From assembly GCA_027382625.1 (NCBI GenBank), contig JAJKFJ010022720.1, positions 1 through 64,000 of the forward strand: a DNA stretch of 64,000 nucleotides, read 5' to 3'. Source of the stretch: Tetmemena sp. SeJ-2015 (taxonomy: Eukaryota > Ciliophora > Spirotrichea > Sporadotrichida > Oxytrichidae). A program made the translations under genes and the position numbers. The notes under the pieces are model-generated. The model searched no databases, was not told where the DNA came from, and was given only the letters and a program-made list of their open reading frames with translations. This document shows positions 1 through 10,935 of the stretch, piece after piece (the first letter of the stretch is position 1; every line of letters begins with the position of its first letter).

Positions 1-144
1 TAGGCCCTTCTGGATCCTTGAGTCCCGAGTCTCCTACATTCAAAAATATATTCAGAGGAGAGAGATCTTTCACATTTTGAGTGGCATGTTAAATTCAAAA
101 GTAGGATAATAACGATTGAATCTATTGTTTGGAATTAGAGTCCA

Positions 145-1110
145 TCACTTTGTGGCTCTAACGGTTTAAATAAGCTTAGAATTATGATGAATATAGATTT
201 GGTTGACGCTTGTTGAATCTTTGTTTCTTGTATTGTTAGAGAGTGTTGGCTTTCCAGAGCTACTTATGCTATTGTCGGAGCCCTCCTCTATACTTGAGAC
301 TTCCTTCTGATATTTATGATTGGGAGTTGCTTAAGCAGATTTTATCAAGTCTAAAATACTATTGCTAAGATAAAAACTAAAGTCCTCTTTAGGAACTTCT
401 GACTTGAGGTAGCTTTCTCTACCAAACCTCGGCTTGAAATCTATTTGAACAGACTTTCTCTTGCTGCAAAATACATATCTACAATTTTATATCAACTCCT
501 TAATAATAGCTGAAAGAAGAAATGTTAGGCTAGCCATCTAGCAGTAGCATGTCGAAGTATTGCTCCTTTGATTATTGGGAGGCTCTAAAAGGAAATGCCT
601 TTGGTTACAAACTCCCCCTAGATACAAGGTAGCTCTCTTTGGTATCTCTAAGTGTTTTCGATTCCGCAACTGAGTTATCCTACAATTTCAGTTGAGAGTC
701 AAACTTTTGAGTCTTCTCTGAAGGTAGACGCAATCTGGTTGGCTCATCTGCCTAGCTGAACTTGTGGTGGCTTTACTTTTTGAGACCTACGACCTCAAAA
801 ATCTAACCTCACAACTTAAATGATAGTAACTATTCAAGTGCATTAGTTTTGCCATGCTCATGTAAACTTAAGACTTGATCATAGAGTTATTTAAAGCTTA
901 AAATGCTTATAATTTAGCAATTTCTTGTTCTTCCTTCTCTTAATCGTATTCATTCTGGCCATTTCCTTGTCTGGCAAGTACTGCTTCAGGATCTCCTTTA
1001 ATTGAGTGAACTCCCTACGATAAACTTTTTTAAGATTTTTTGGCTCTCCTAATATATTCTTATTACTAGGCCACTCATGGTCTTATACTTTTGAGAATTC
1101 TCAAATCCAA
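145..1110 (-). CDS. Unknown protein, lysine/serine-rich
   Basis: I do not recognise this protein. Read on the minus strand with TAA/TAG as Gln, it runs through a basic block (QYLPDKEMARMN), a coiled-coil-like stretch (EIAKLQAFQALNNSMIKSQ), a segment beginning ADEPTRLRLPSEKT, and a serine-rich tail ending VRATK before TGA at 145-147. Two repeat-bounded interruptions (463-508 and 792-805) must be removed to join the frames. The 5' end is not fixed: the reading frame upstream of HEWPSNKNILGEP meets a TGA near 1100, so another IES or an intron is probable there. No neighbour suggests a function. Confidence 0.6.
463..508. other. IES, pointer GCTG (46 bp)
   Basis: Repeat copies GCTG lie at 463-466 and 509-512. 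Removing one copy plus the segment joins NISSFS to KRKSVQIDF in one frame on the minus strand. Neither end fits a GT-AG intron that would keep frame. Confidence 0.75.
792..805. other. Candidate micro-IES, pointer ACCTC (14 bp)
   Basis: ACCTC occurs at 792-796 and 806-810. Deleting one unit joins two open minus-strand frames (LSCEV to VGLKKQSHH). The host protein is not conserved, so support is only frame continuity. Confidence 0.4.
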
Positions 1111-1189
1111 ACTCTTTTTAACATTTTCTTCTCTTTTACAATTTATTATTAACACTTACTTTTTGTTTTCATGGAAGTTAATCATTAAC

Positions 1190-2000
1190 ACATTCATTTA
1201 TATGATGAGTATAATTGATTATAGAGTTGAAATTAGCTGCTGCTAGTTCTCTGTCCAAGTTAGTGGCGTTTTTGTTTCCAAAATTATTGAACAACTAAAA
1301 CAGTTAAGTATATTTTTATATGTGCATTAGAATTGGCATAGAATATAAAAAAGGAGCACTGAACTTTTATTACAGGAATTCTTTCATTTTTTTAATTTAG
1401 GAAAATACACTCTTGGTGCTCCCCATTCTTTATAAACACATTTAGTGGAGAGACTTTCCCTTAAAAGAAGAACCACAAAATGGAAAATTTGATAATCAAT
1501 AAAACGGTATCTCCAAGTAAAGTGCAGATTAATAGGAATGATTTGAATTTTGGGTGGATATTAGTTGGTAGTTAACTTACACCTGTGGCGGCCTGGATGC
1601 TCATTTTTAGTAAATTACGATGCGATTTTATTAATTCATATATTCCAATCAATTTGCTAACTCCCAATTTATTATTCTCTCCTCCTACCTCCACAGCAAA
1701 TCATCAAACAATATAAGCAACATGCATATAATTAAACATATTTATTCTATCATCATAGTATTTTTCTTAAATTATTTATAGGCTCATTTGTTAAAAGTCA
1801 CAGGATTAGTCTAATCTTTATTTAATTAATTCATTTGCTTACTACGCAAATTGTAGAGAATATCAAACATTATAAAGACAACTAAGAAGAAGGTAGAAAA
1901 AGTTAGAAAAGTTTTGTTATGAATGAGAAATTAAAGTGTAGATGAGTTATCTGGAAAGAATTTATTTATTTAGGATTTATTATAACGCAGGCTGGCCCAA
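1190..2000. other. Spacer between genes 1 and 2
   Basis: This is AT-rich sequence with no convincing protein. A plus-strand frame from the ATG near 1481 stays free of TGA for several hundred bases but its translation looks like low-complexity noncoding sequence. Control signals of the flanking divergent genes, and IES material, are probably here. Confidence 0.4.
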
Positions 2001-2104
2001 TTGCAACATGGAAAACCTCTCCAAGACATCCACTACTTCTCACAATTCTCCTCAACTATTTTAAATTACAATGAAATTTGTTGCTCAACTCAGAGTCAAT
2101 GAAT

Positions 2105-4018
2105 TCAGCAGCAGACCTCCCTCCAGATATTCAATCAAGATCTTTAGAACTTGCATGTGCCCACGGAGCCTACACCCCCACTGAGCTCTAAAAGAAGGAG
2201 AAACGAAAGACGCTCCAGTTTCAGTGAAGACAATATCATCGTCCCTCCAGCTTAAACTTCAGAAGTTAATTAGTAATTCGAAAATTACCAATCAGAAGAA
2301 TGACTTGGAATTATAATGCATGATATTTTTTGAAGAGTAAAGGACTGGTGCGGACTATATGCTGAAAGATCAAGATGAAGGAGTAGTTTACTAAAGTGAG
2401 GGCCAACCAATCTCCAGCTCAGATTATTATGATTGCTTTAATTTGTTGACGATCTAAGTGCATTTTTAGATCTGAGCAACACTTACTCTCTACAGAAAGA
2501 TAGAAAGAGGAACTAGAATTTATAATAGCGTCTATGTGCTTATTTAATCACCAAATGTTGTAGCTGCCTCAGCAGCAATTCTCGCCGCAGTAATTGGAAA
2601 CCATAATTAGCCATCATTCCCAGGAGTCACCAAACTTCGCAGCTAAATAAGAAAGAGCAAGTGTGCAAATAGACTCACACTATGAGTAAGAGAATGAGCA
2701 AAGAGAAGAATAGACGATTAACTAGGACTATCAAGGAGGCAATGTTCAGCCACTAGTGTTAACACAAGAGCGCTTAAAGAAAATATTATTGAATATGCTT
2801 ATTTATTTATCATTACTGTAAATTCACTTGTAGAATTAACAGAATCTCTTGAGTAAACAGGCAATAGGACTAAATAGAAACCTTTAAATCTTTCATATGG
2901 AAATTTCGCTAGTTTAAATTAACCACTCTTAAATGTCTCTGCAGTCATCCATACTTACTCAAAATTAGCTTGTAAATTTTCAGACCGCCTATCTCCAAAA
3001 TTTTTAGGCTATGGAAGGCTTATCAAATGAGCGTTTTTCAGAATAGAATCACAACTAACAAGAAACCATGAATGAGTACATTAGGATCAATCAAGCTGTG
3101 CTTTAAATTGATTGAGTCAAAGACATATTTTTTAATGCCTTTAGGGCGAAACTTACTCTTGAATAACTCAAATAAGTCTCTTACTTTCCATAATTAGAAT
3201 CTATCCTAGAAATATTAAGTTAGAAATATTTTTGTCGCTTTCTTTTATTGAAATAGTCTAATCAAGCACACCCAAATGTTGTTAACGGTGCAAGATCTAT
3301 TCTTTTCTCTCCACAGATGAATTTAATGAGAGGAGGGCCATTCTCTCCAAGCAATTTGCAGCTGAATAGTGTTCAGAACGGGAATCACCCCTCTGCCAAT
3401 CATTCAAATCTCATGAATCATAACCATCTGCTCCCTCAAATTAAACTTTCTCATATATTGCATCATTAAATAGGAGCACAGTAGAGGAAAGCAAGGAGGC
3501 CTCACTTGCAGAACAAATTCATGGAGCTCACTGCCAGTTCAATGCCTTTCAATCATAGAAAGGTGAGCACTGCTTTCAATCATTTGTTCTACTGCAATTT
3601 TATTGTGAATCAAGTAGGGTAGCAGAGCCAAGGTACAAGCAGCGGCTTGAGATCTATACAAAGTTAGTAAAACAGATTAGGCCAAGGTCAGTATTGCTTG
3701 TCGCAGAGCTAAAGTGTCCGCAATATCATCCCTCAACCTATCACGAACAGAGATGGATTTATATTTCACTCTGTATTTATGTGATGGAAGTATCTCATTG
3801 CCTGCTTCAGTCATGAATCCCCTGAAGTTTCAATCAAGCCATCAATAAAGCGCAAGAGATTTGGAGTCTGTATTAAGCAGGCCAAGTGAGAAAGCAAGAG
3901 ACTAGACTGAAGCAGTTTAAAATTTCCAGAAATTCGTAGTCAGTAAGCAGAGTAAGTTCTACTCACCTCAGCTTGTCAAAAATGGACCTTCAATTCAACA
4001 GACTTATCAAATGTTCTA
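2105..4018 (+). CDS. Unknown Q/N-rich protein
   Basis: I do not recognise this gene. Plus-strand coding blocks with TAA/TAG as Gln include SLQIFNQDLQNLHVP followed by RRNERRSSFSEDN, a Gln-rich block (LPQQQFSPQQLETII), a His/Asn-rich block starting MNLMRGGPFSPSNLQ near 3316, and basic C-terminal sequence (QKFVVSKQSKFYSPQ). Frame changes between blocks imply several IESs or introns, one being the 11-bp repeat pair at 3546/3573. A segment near 2760-3300 looks noncoding. Composition suggests a disordered protein. Both ends are approximate. Confidence 0.5.
3546..3572. other. Candidate IES, pointer CTTTCAATCAT (27 bp)
   Basis: An 11-bp exact repeat (3546-3556 and 3573-3583) bounds 16 unique bases in the Q/N-rich gene. 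Removal is frame-neutral, so only the long repeat supports it. Confidence 0.35.
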
Positions 4019-4175
4019 AAATTGTATGTATCTCTCTATCAATATCTAAGAATAACAAAGAATAATCCAAAATAAAAACTGGTTCTTGTCATCAATTAAA
4101 CTTAAAGTTACATCTTCACTTCTCTTGAGGCCGATATGGTTGCAAGGACTGGGAATCTGACTGGAAAATTCCTGT

Positions 4176-7100
4176 TCAATAAGAATCATCGTCTCCATGA
4201 GAACTGGAATCATCGAATTCACTCTCTTCTTCATCATCTTCTAATACCATCCTCTTGTTACTTCTTCCTGCTCTCTTGGGCCTGCTGTTCCCAAAACCAG
4301 CAAGCATCTCTGAAGCCTCTTCCTCCATGTCAACATCCTTAGAGTTCTTTCTCCTCTTTGATGGTTGCTTTTTCTCCTCCTCTGGCTGCTTGGATCTTGA
4401 TGTTTTAGTGGCTGGTGGCTTGAGAGGATTAACTTTGGCTGCGAAGGTCTTGGGTTGTAGAGCCGCATCGATCTTGACTTGCTTCTTAGAGATATTCCTG
4501 CTCGCAGATCTAAAATCTTAAGAAGAGAAATAATCTTGAGGAGCCTGAAGAATCAACAGCTCTTCTCTTTCTGTTTCCATTTGCAAGTGCTTCTCGATCT
4601 TCACCCTTGATATCTTTGATCACTGACTGGCGAGGCATCATCTTGCTTGTGATCCTCTCTTGAGGCCGGTTTGGAGGAGGGGGCATCTGCTGCTGACTCG
4701 ACTCTGGTTTCGCTTAGGCTTAACCTTAGTCAGCTCTGCCTCTTTGGATTCTCTCAAGCAGACTCATCTCATGCTCTGCTTTAACCACTGGCTTCTGCAC
4801 TACTGGTGGCTTAAGAGCAGCAGGAATAGACTGCTGCATCATTTGCAGAGTTTGCTGTTTGGCTTCTTGCTTCTTAGGCTGGCCTGCGCCTCCAGCTGGG
4901 ATGCGAGTTGATGAGGCATTATTGGCTCCTGCAACTGGACTGAGCGCTCCTTTCCTGCCTCTGGCTGTGGCTCCTGTGGTTTTACCTCTAGCTGTTCTGC
5001 CACTCTTTCCTTTTCCACCTTTCACAAAACCATCTTAATCTCTCATTCTAAAGTTTCTACTATAGTGAAATAAGATTGCCCTCCTTCACAGATTCTTTTG
5101 CTATCCTCTCTGCTTCGTCATGAGCCTCAAGTGCAGCCTCAAATTCATCCAAGTCTTTTATCCAGATTTCATGAATGTGCATCTGCTCCAGTCTATCATA
5201 CTCAGCCTTCCTCTCCTTGAGCTGCCTCTGCAAATCTTCCACTCTCTCCTCAGTCAGTGAGTAGATGGGCATCCCCACTAGGTAGTCATACTCCTACAAA
5301 AAGAAAGTTATAAGCACCCAAACTATATCAATAAGAACTTACTGTGATCTTTACCTCTCCAGGGGCAAGGTTCTCCTCTTCCTGTCTGGCTCTGTTATTC
5401 TCTTCCTCTTCTGCGTTCTCCTCTTCCTGCTTTAAACTTACTCATATTATATAATTGTATCAATAGCTTGACAGTGAGTCTCTTCTTCTCTGGAAGGATG
5501 AGGTTGATCTCTGAGGCGGTGGCGAACCTCATAGCTTTGAGGTTGTTGACGATCACTCGCTTCTTGACTCTGTTGACCTTGAGCTTTTCCTCAATGATGG
5601 CCAGGATGAAGCGGACCTTGTTCTCGATGGTGACCCACTCCTTGCGCAGCTTGGCGAGCATGTACTCCTTGCGCTTGATGTAGAGAGCCTCCCTCATGGT
5701 GTAGAACTCCTTCATTATCTACTCCTCATCCACATACTTCCTTATCTGACCCACCTGATCAAACAGCACGTAAACCCTATAATCATTCATAGAATAACTC
5801 TCATCGCTTTCTTGATGAGTTTAATTGGCTGCTGAGATGGAGGAGACGAGTTTGAACTTCTTCTCGACTCCCTCCTTGAGGACAATGTCCTGCATCTTCT
5901 GTGGGTTGCACTTGACGATGAAGTGAACAGTGTTCTCTCTGTGGTGCTCTCTGATCCCCTTCCACGATCTCTCCGTTCTTTTATTCAGTGAGTTCCTCCA
6001 GGAAGGTCTTGTAGTCACGAGTCCACCTACCTACTGGCAGCTCTGTAATCTCCAAGGTTGTAAAGTCATCAGACACACTGATATACATTACGAGTATTCA
6101 AATGTATGATTTGACACCTCAAAGATGCCCCTGACTTCATAACCGTTCTTCTCGTTCTTGTGAGGGATGATCTCTCCCTTAAAGTTCTTGTACCAAGGCA
6201 TCATCTGCTAGTACTGCTGACTAGCCATGATCCTCTTGAGATTAGCTACTATGTCCTTAGGATTGTGGCAGGGGATGAAAGTGCTCCAGCCAGTACCGAT
6301 ACCCTCTGCTCCGTTCACCAAGCACATGGGAATGAGAAGAAAGGGCTTCACAATATTCATTATACTAAGGAATGACTGGGAGATAGAAATCTGGTTCTAT
6401 GCTCTAGCCTTCCTCCTCCAAGTAGTTGAGGACTGCATCGTCGTCAGGGTGGAAGATCTTCCTAGTGAGGGGACTCAAGTTGGTGAAGATGTATCTTGGA
6501 CTGGCTGCCTCCTTGCCACCCTAGTTTCTAGTTCCGAACTGCCCGATAGGCATCAGCAACTAAAAGAACACTATTTTTCATTTGATCTCTTTGAATTTTG
6601 CAAGTTGATGTTGTTGGCGCCGACAAAGTCCTGGGCCATAGTGATTATGGTCTGACAGAGCGACTGCTCTCCATGATGGTAAGCTGAGTTTTCTCCTACA
6701 TAACCCACCAACTGAGCCACCTTTATCTCATCCTTTAGTTAAATATTGTTCCTAAATGTATTCAATAGATAATAAGTTTCTTCTTGAAGCAGCAGAAGAG
6801 GATCTTCCTTTAGCCAGGCTTGAGGCCATCTCCCAGAGCTGGGATGGATCTTTGGCAGTCAGCCACTGAGAAGAGAATCAGTTCTTTGTTCACGAAGTCT
6901 TTATATCTGAGCAGGGCTTGTGAGTGGTCTACGAAAAGGTCATTCCTGTAGGTCGTCAACCAGTCCTTTCTCTTGTCAGCTAGTTTCTATATTATATAAT
7001 TATATTAGAAACTATTCTTGTTGAAAGCGAGGTCGATGACGCTCTCGTCCTCCTGGTCGACGTACTCGAACTCGATGTGATGGTGGTCTAGGGCGGAGAA

Positions 7101-7590
7101 GTATTCCTTGGCCTCCTTGGAAGTGGAGGTACCCAGACCTTTGTAATACTTTATCTTGAAGCCTTTCAGGTTCTGCTGATCCAGGGCCCACTATAATATC
7201 CTAATATCTTACACTTGCTATATATTACCACTGTTCGTATTCTGGGATTGTAAAGAAGGAGTGAACTATGTCTCCCTTGGAGGCTTTGATGATGGGGGTG
7301 ACGAACTCCTTGAGGAAGCCGTTGTTGCGCATGAGAGTGGGCCAGAAGAAGTGGATGAAGTTGATGAGCAGCCCCTTGATGTGGGAGCCATCATGATCCT
7401 AGTCAGTCATGATCATGAGCTTTCCATAGCGCAGCTCATCCAGGTCTTTTTCATTCTCGTACTTCTTGCCTATCTTGAGGCCGATGATCTTTATCAAGTT
7501 CTAGATCTCAGGGTTCTCAGTGATCTGCTTGTTGCTCGCCTCACGCACGTTCAAGAACTTTCCTCTCAGAGGGAACACTCCATCATAAAA
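4176..7590 (-). CDS. TOP2: DNA topoisomerase II, C-terminal two thirds
   Basis: This is the type IIA topoisomerase that passes one duplex through another in the nucleus. Visible in order on the minus strand: [16 protein letters not shown], the TOPRIM metal motif [13 protein letters not shown] near 7400, [26 protein letters not shown], the catalytic-tyrosine motif ASPRYIFT (Tyr codon about 6491-6493), [15 protein letters not shown], and an acidic C-terminus ending [18 protein letters not shown] before TGA at 4176-4178. At least eight IESs interrupt it, and one GT-AG intron lies at 5294-5342. Near 5956 the frame slips by one base in a GGGG run. The ATPase domain and the EGDSA half of TOPRIM are missing: homology stops at about 7590 and the next gene's tail begins. 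The missing part is probably elsewhere in the germline (scrambled or split locus). Confidence 0.95.
4508..4532. other. IES in TOP2, pointer ATCT (25 bp)
   Basis: ATCT copies lie at 4508-4511 and 4533-4536. Removal joins VDSSGS to [15 protein letters not shown] in frame in the C-terminal tail. Confidence 0.75.
5049..5070. other. IES in TOP2, pointer TAA (22 bp)
   Basis: TAA copies lie at 5049-5051 and 5071-5073. Removal joins KESVKEGNL to the basic [11 protein letters not shown] tail in frame. Confidence 0.65.
5294..5342 (-). other. Spliceosomal intron in TOP2 (49 bp)
   Basis: On the minus strand the donor is GTAAGT and the acceptor TTTTTGTAG. It joins LAPGEVKIT to [13 protein letters not shown], a conserved topoisomerase II junction. 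It is a useful contrast to the pointer-bounded IESs in the same gene. Confidence 0.75.
5429..5465. other. IES in TOP2, pointer GCTT (37 bp)
   Basis: GCTT copies lie at 5429-5432 and 5466-5469. Removal joins KKRLTVK to [11 protein letters not shown] in frame. Confidence 0.75.
5785..5823. other. Candidate IES in TOP2, pointer ATT (39 bp)
   Basis: The segment is frame-neutral, but removing it brings [10 protein letters not shown] next to [12 protein letters not shown], as expected from the family spacing. The pointer is short, so the exact ends are uncertain. Confidence 0.5.
6072..6112. other. IES in TOP2, pointer GACAC (41 bp)
   Basis: GACAC copies lie at 6072-6076 and 6113-6117. Removal restores [18 protein letters not shown], a conserved block. 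Confidence 0.85.
6329..6368. other. IES in TOP2, pointer GGAAT (40 bp)
   Basis: GGAAT copies lie at 6329-6333 and 6369-6373. Removal restores [17 protein letters not shown] exactly as in the family. Confidence 0.9.
6556..6599. other. IES in TOP2, pointer GCAA (44 bp)
   Basis: GCAA copies lie at 6556-6559 and 6600-6603. Removal restores [17 protein letters not shown], a near-invariant topoisomerase II block. Confidence 0.9.
6737..6774. other. IES in TOP2, pointer AGTT (38 bp)
   Basis: AGTT copies lie at 6737-6740 and 6775-6778. Removal joins [10 protein letters not shown] to [16 protein letters not shown] in frame. Confidence 0.88.
6985..7014. other. IES in TOP2, pointer TTCT (30 bp)
   Basis: TTCT copies lie at 6985-6988 and 7015-7018. 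The segment is frame-neutral, but removal gives [18 protein letters not shown], the conserved sequence. Confidence 0.85.
7188..7227. other. IES in TOP2, pointer CCACT (40 bp)
   Basis: CCACT copies lie at 7188-7192 and 7228-7232. Removal joins PEYEQW to [17 protein letters not shown]. The GT-AG alternatives here do not keep frame. Confidence 0.9.
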
Positions 7591-10500
7591 AAAGATAGTG
7601 AAATATTGCGAGTGGCTAGATTAATTTACGATGGTAGTAGTCATTTGGCAGATAGTATTGAGAAGTGGAAGAAGCTGATGCGTTCTTTTGCAACAGTAGG
7701 CGGTTGTTAGATCCCAATGCCAACTAATCTATGGAGTCACTACCCACTGCCTCGTCTCTCTAGTTTAAAAGTTACCTCTTAAATAAATTCAAGAGATAGT
7801 TGCTACTCTAAGCGAGAGTTTAAGAGTAATTCTACTAGAGCAATTGGTACTGCTTCTCAAGCTAAGCAGTTCTCTAGGCCAGGCTTTATGAGGTCTTGAA
7901 ATACTCTCGCTCTATACCTTCTGTCAAAGCTGCATAAGGAGTAGTGCTTGTAAACTAGCCCCTCAATTTCGTCAGAAGTAGTTTCTTCACCACCTCTAGA
8001 TAGCTTACCTCATATTCTCTAAGCATTATAAAAACCAGAAAATTAGGAGACACAATTCTCTGCCGTTTGAGTATTTGACTTTCATTTATTCACTCTGGAA
8101 AGATTAACCATGCAACTCTTAGTCCGAAGAGGCCTTCATCATAGCTTCTTGAATCTAGAAGATTTCACTCATCTTCACAATTAAAATATAAGTTAGTATT
8201 GACAAGTCCATGGTTCAGATGATCAATTACTTTTTTTACAATAAATGTGTCTCTTAATATTTTAAATGCTGAGTTAAGATAAAGCCTTCTTTGAGAATTG
8301 ATCTGCTTAGAGGAAACTCACCTTCATGCTCTCTTCTAGTTTCTCCGTTCTTTTGAAGAGCTGATCTATCTGAGTTTGGCACAGCTAGCCGTAGTTCAGC
8401 ATCTGTCCGCTGTCGTGCTTCATCTGCTCCAAAGCCTTGTTCAGCTTCTCCTCGGTGTTCTTGTAAATTAACATATCACTTAACATGTTAAAAGATGCTT
8501 GCACTCTGTATCAAGAAGATAGTGATGCTTCTTTTCAAATATGTCCAGTCGCTGAGTGAGCATGCTCTCGATAACGCTTACCATTTCTTTCAAATCCCTT
8601 GTATTACTATCCATCTCGTCTTTGAACTACTACCTCATTAAGTCATCTTGCTCCTTGTTTCTCACCATTTTCATTACTGCATTGCGCATCATCGTAATAA
8701 GTTTAAATTAGATTTTTGCATCTACAGCTAGAAACTATTCATCTAAGGCTGAGCTGAAGAGTTGTTCCCACCAGCTTTCATAAGTTTATCGAAAGTGCTC
8801 TCATTGGGATCTGCATTTTAATTGATAGTCTGGTGGTAGAAGCTACTCGATTTAGATTCATCTCCTCTGTAATACTGGGCCATTTGCTTTGTGGGTATAT
8901 AATTGCTTGCATTAGGATTCGCATGCATCTTCTGCATCTTGAAACTAACTGCATTGAGATATACACTCTCACAATTTAAGTTGTGCAATTGGACGCTCTT
9001 GGTTGATGTCAATTGATCTGTGTCTATTTTAGATCTACCTTCCTCCCATCTTCTCTTAACTACTCTTCCTAGCATTACTTCTCTGCCTCTCTTCGGCTCC
9101 TTCATCCGAGCTCGACCTCTCTTGTGAAAATTTGTCTTCATCTGCCTCAGCTAAACTATCTGACTCGCCCTAATCATGATGGAGAATCTTAGCCATTTCC
9201 TTCTTGGCATATTGACTCTTATTTTCACCAGTCTTTCGATTCTTGCTCCTATCTTTCCTATTAGGTTTAGCTTTCCTGCTTGACTTGACACTACTATCCT
9301 CTCTTGCGTATTTCTAAGGCGGATTAGTAATGTTGTCCATCTTCATCATGTTCTCTTAGATGAGTACCATGGCTTTATGCCTTTGCATGCGTTCATCTTG
9401 AAGCCCCAAGGCTTCCTTATCAACCTGCCCTGGAATGAGAAACTAATTGAAGTTCTGATCATGCTTGCTTGCTGTGTTGATTATTTGCTTGACCTCTTCT
9501 AATAAGTTTGGCATGCCTTTGTCCTCGATGATAGCGTTTCTAAGCTATAGATATCGCTTCTCTGCAGTATCATGTAGCTTTTACTTGTCCTTGATTGGTA
9601 TTACCTACTCCAGAGTCTCATAGACCATGTTCTACATCCTCAAAAATTCAATAGAATAGGAAGCTAAATGCATTTTCATCCTGAGAGGGATATACTTCTC
9701 AAGATAGTTTTCAACTCTGAGGAACTCGTTGCTGAAGTCGTCTAGAATTTTATTAACGTTATATAACTGGTCTTTGACTTCTAGTTGGGCAGAATTGTAC
9801 AAGTCTTAGGAAACCTTCTCAGCTTTGAGCATTGAAATTGTGGTCGAGATCTATTCTAGCTGTTTCTGATTCAGTTCAAAGTAAGTAAGAGACAAATAGC
9901 AAATTATTATATTTTGATTCTATCTGAGGTGAGTCTCATTCTGGTTCAACAAATTTTGAGCAGTGGAGAGTCTGTGATTGATGTCTGACTGGTCTACTGA
10001 TAACATACGCATCTCTTTTAAATTAGAGGAATTGTAAATGACTTTTGATATCTTTTTGGAGTGCAATTTCCTTCTACTCTAGTAGTAGATTCAATTCATA
10101 TGACTTTGTCTCCATCTCTTTCTTTACTTCAAATAACTTTTCACTTGCAAAGTCTTGCTCTATTTTTCTTTAGTCCACTTTTTAAGACTAATGAAAGAAT
10201 CAAGCACGAAAAGCTTATTCTTACCAGCATCGATATTAGCTTAGCTTGGTTCTCGATAGTGAACCCATTATCGTTCGAAGAGTTCATTAAACCCCTTTGT
10301 AAATAGAGAAATAAGCTTGTATATTGATTTGAGTTTGCGTTTTGAATCTCATTCCTAAGAAACTCTTGCCCCAGTTTCCTCTATCTATCATTCTCGGAAA
10401 TGGTACTGTAGATCTCCTCAAACACAGTCTTTTGAGTTCCAGTTCGAAACACTGAGCTCTCCAGCAATTCAACTCTCTTTTGCATCGCATCTATTCTCTT

Positions 10501-10784
10501 GGCAGTTCAAACATAGAAAATTAATGGTATCTAATTCCTTTATGTATTAGCAGTTAAGTTGTGTATTTCTCTGTCTTTGGTGATGCGCTCAATGGTTGGC
10601 TCCATGAAGTCTTAAATGACTCTGCGCATTTTTATCTCAAAATCGAAGAACTGCAATTCGTGAACCACATCTAAAGAGCAAAGCGATATTAGATTCACAA
10701 GCCATCTTTAAAATGAATTGAAGTGTTATCGCATCGTTTCGTAGACTTACTTTCTCTAGTGTCTTTGGAAGCTGAGTCGTACAT
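7583..10784 (-). CDS. Coiled-coil protein, paralogue A
   Basis: The function is unknown. The minus-strand start MYDSASKDTRE (ATG at 10784) is followed by a GT-AG intron, then FDFEIKMRRVIQDFMEPT, which closely matches FDFETRMRKLIHEMIEPT in the plus-strand gene at 22.5-27.4 kb, so the two are paralogues. Long coiled-coil stretches follow (for example EKYIPLRMKMHLASYSIEF, and RLDIFEKK near 8530), a charged Ser/Lys linker near 9150-9350, another coil (EEKLNKALEQMKHD), an intron with donor GTGAGT near 8320, and a tail ending FHYLFL at TGA 7583-7585. Several unresolved frame changes imply IESs. The start is 151 bp from the divergent Sec16-like gene. A cytoskeletal or centriolar scaffold is one possibility, but nothing proves it. 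Confidence 0.7.
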
Positions 10785-10935
10785 TTCTTCTTGCAATACA
10801 AACTTAACTTTTTATTCTTACTTTTTTTATCTTCATAAAGTTCGCAATTATTATTGAGTGTGCTAATGATTTCCTCTGATTGTGATAATTGTATAAATAA
10901 TTGAAATAGTTCACAACTTCATCCACGACATTAAG

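Noticed and set aside
1481..1930. Long TGA-free plus-strand frame
   Set aside because: With only one stop codon, TGA-free stretches of this length arise by chance in AT-rich DNA; the translation has no conserved or protein-like pattern.
7188..7232. Reading the TOP2 segment as a GT-AG intron
   Set aside because: All GT-AG choices shift the frame of a conserved block; removal at the CCACT repeat restores it exactly.
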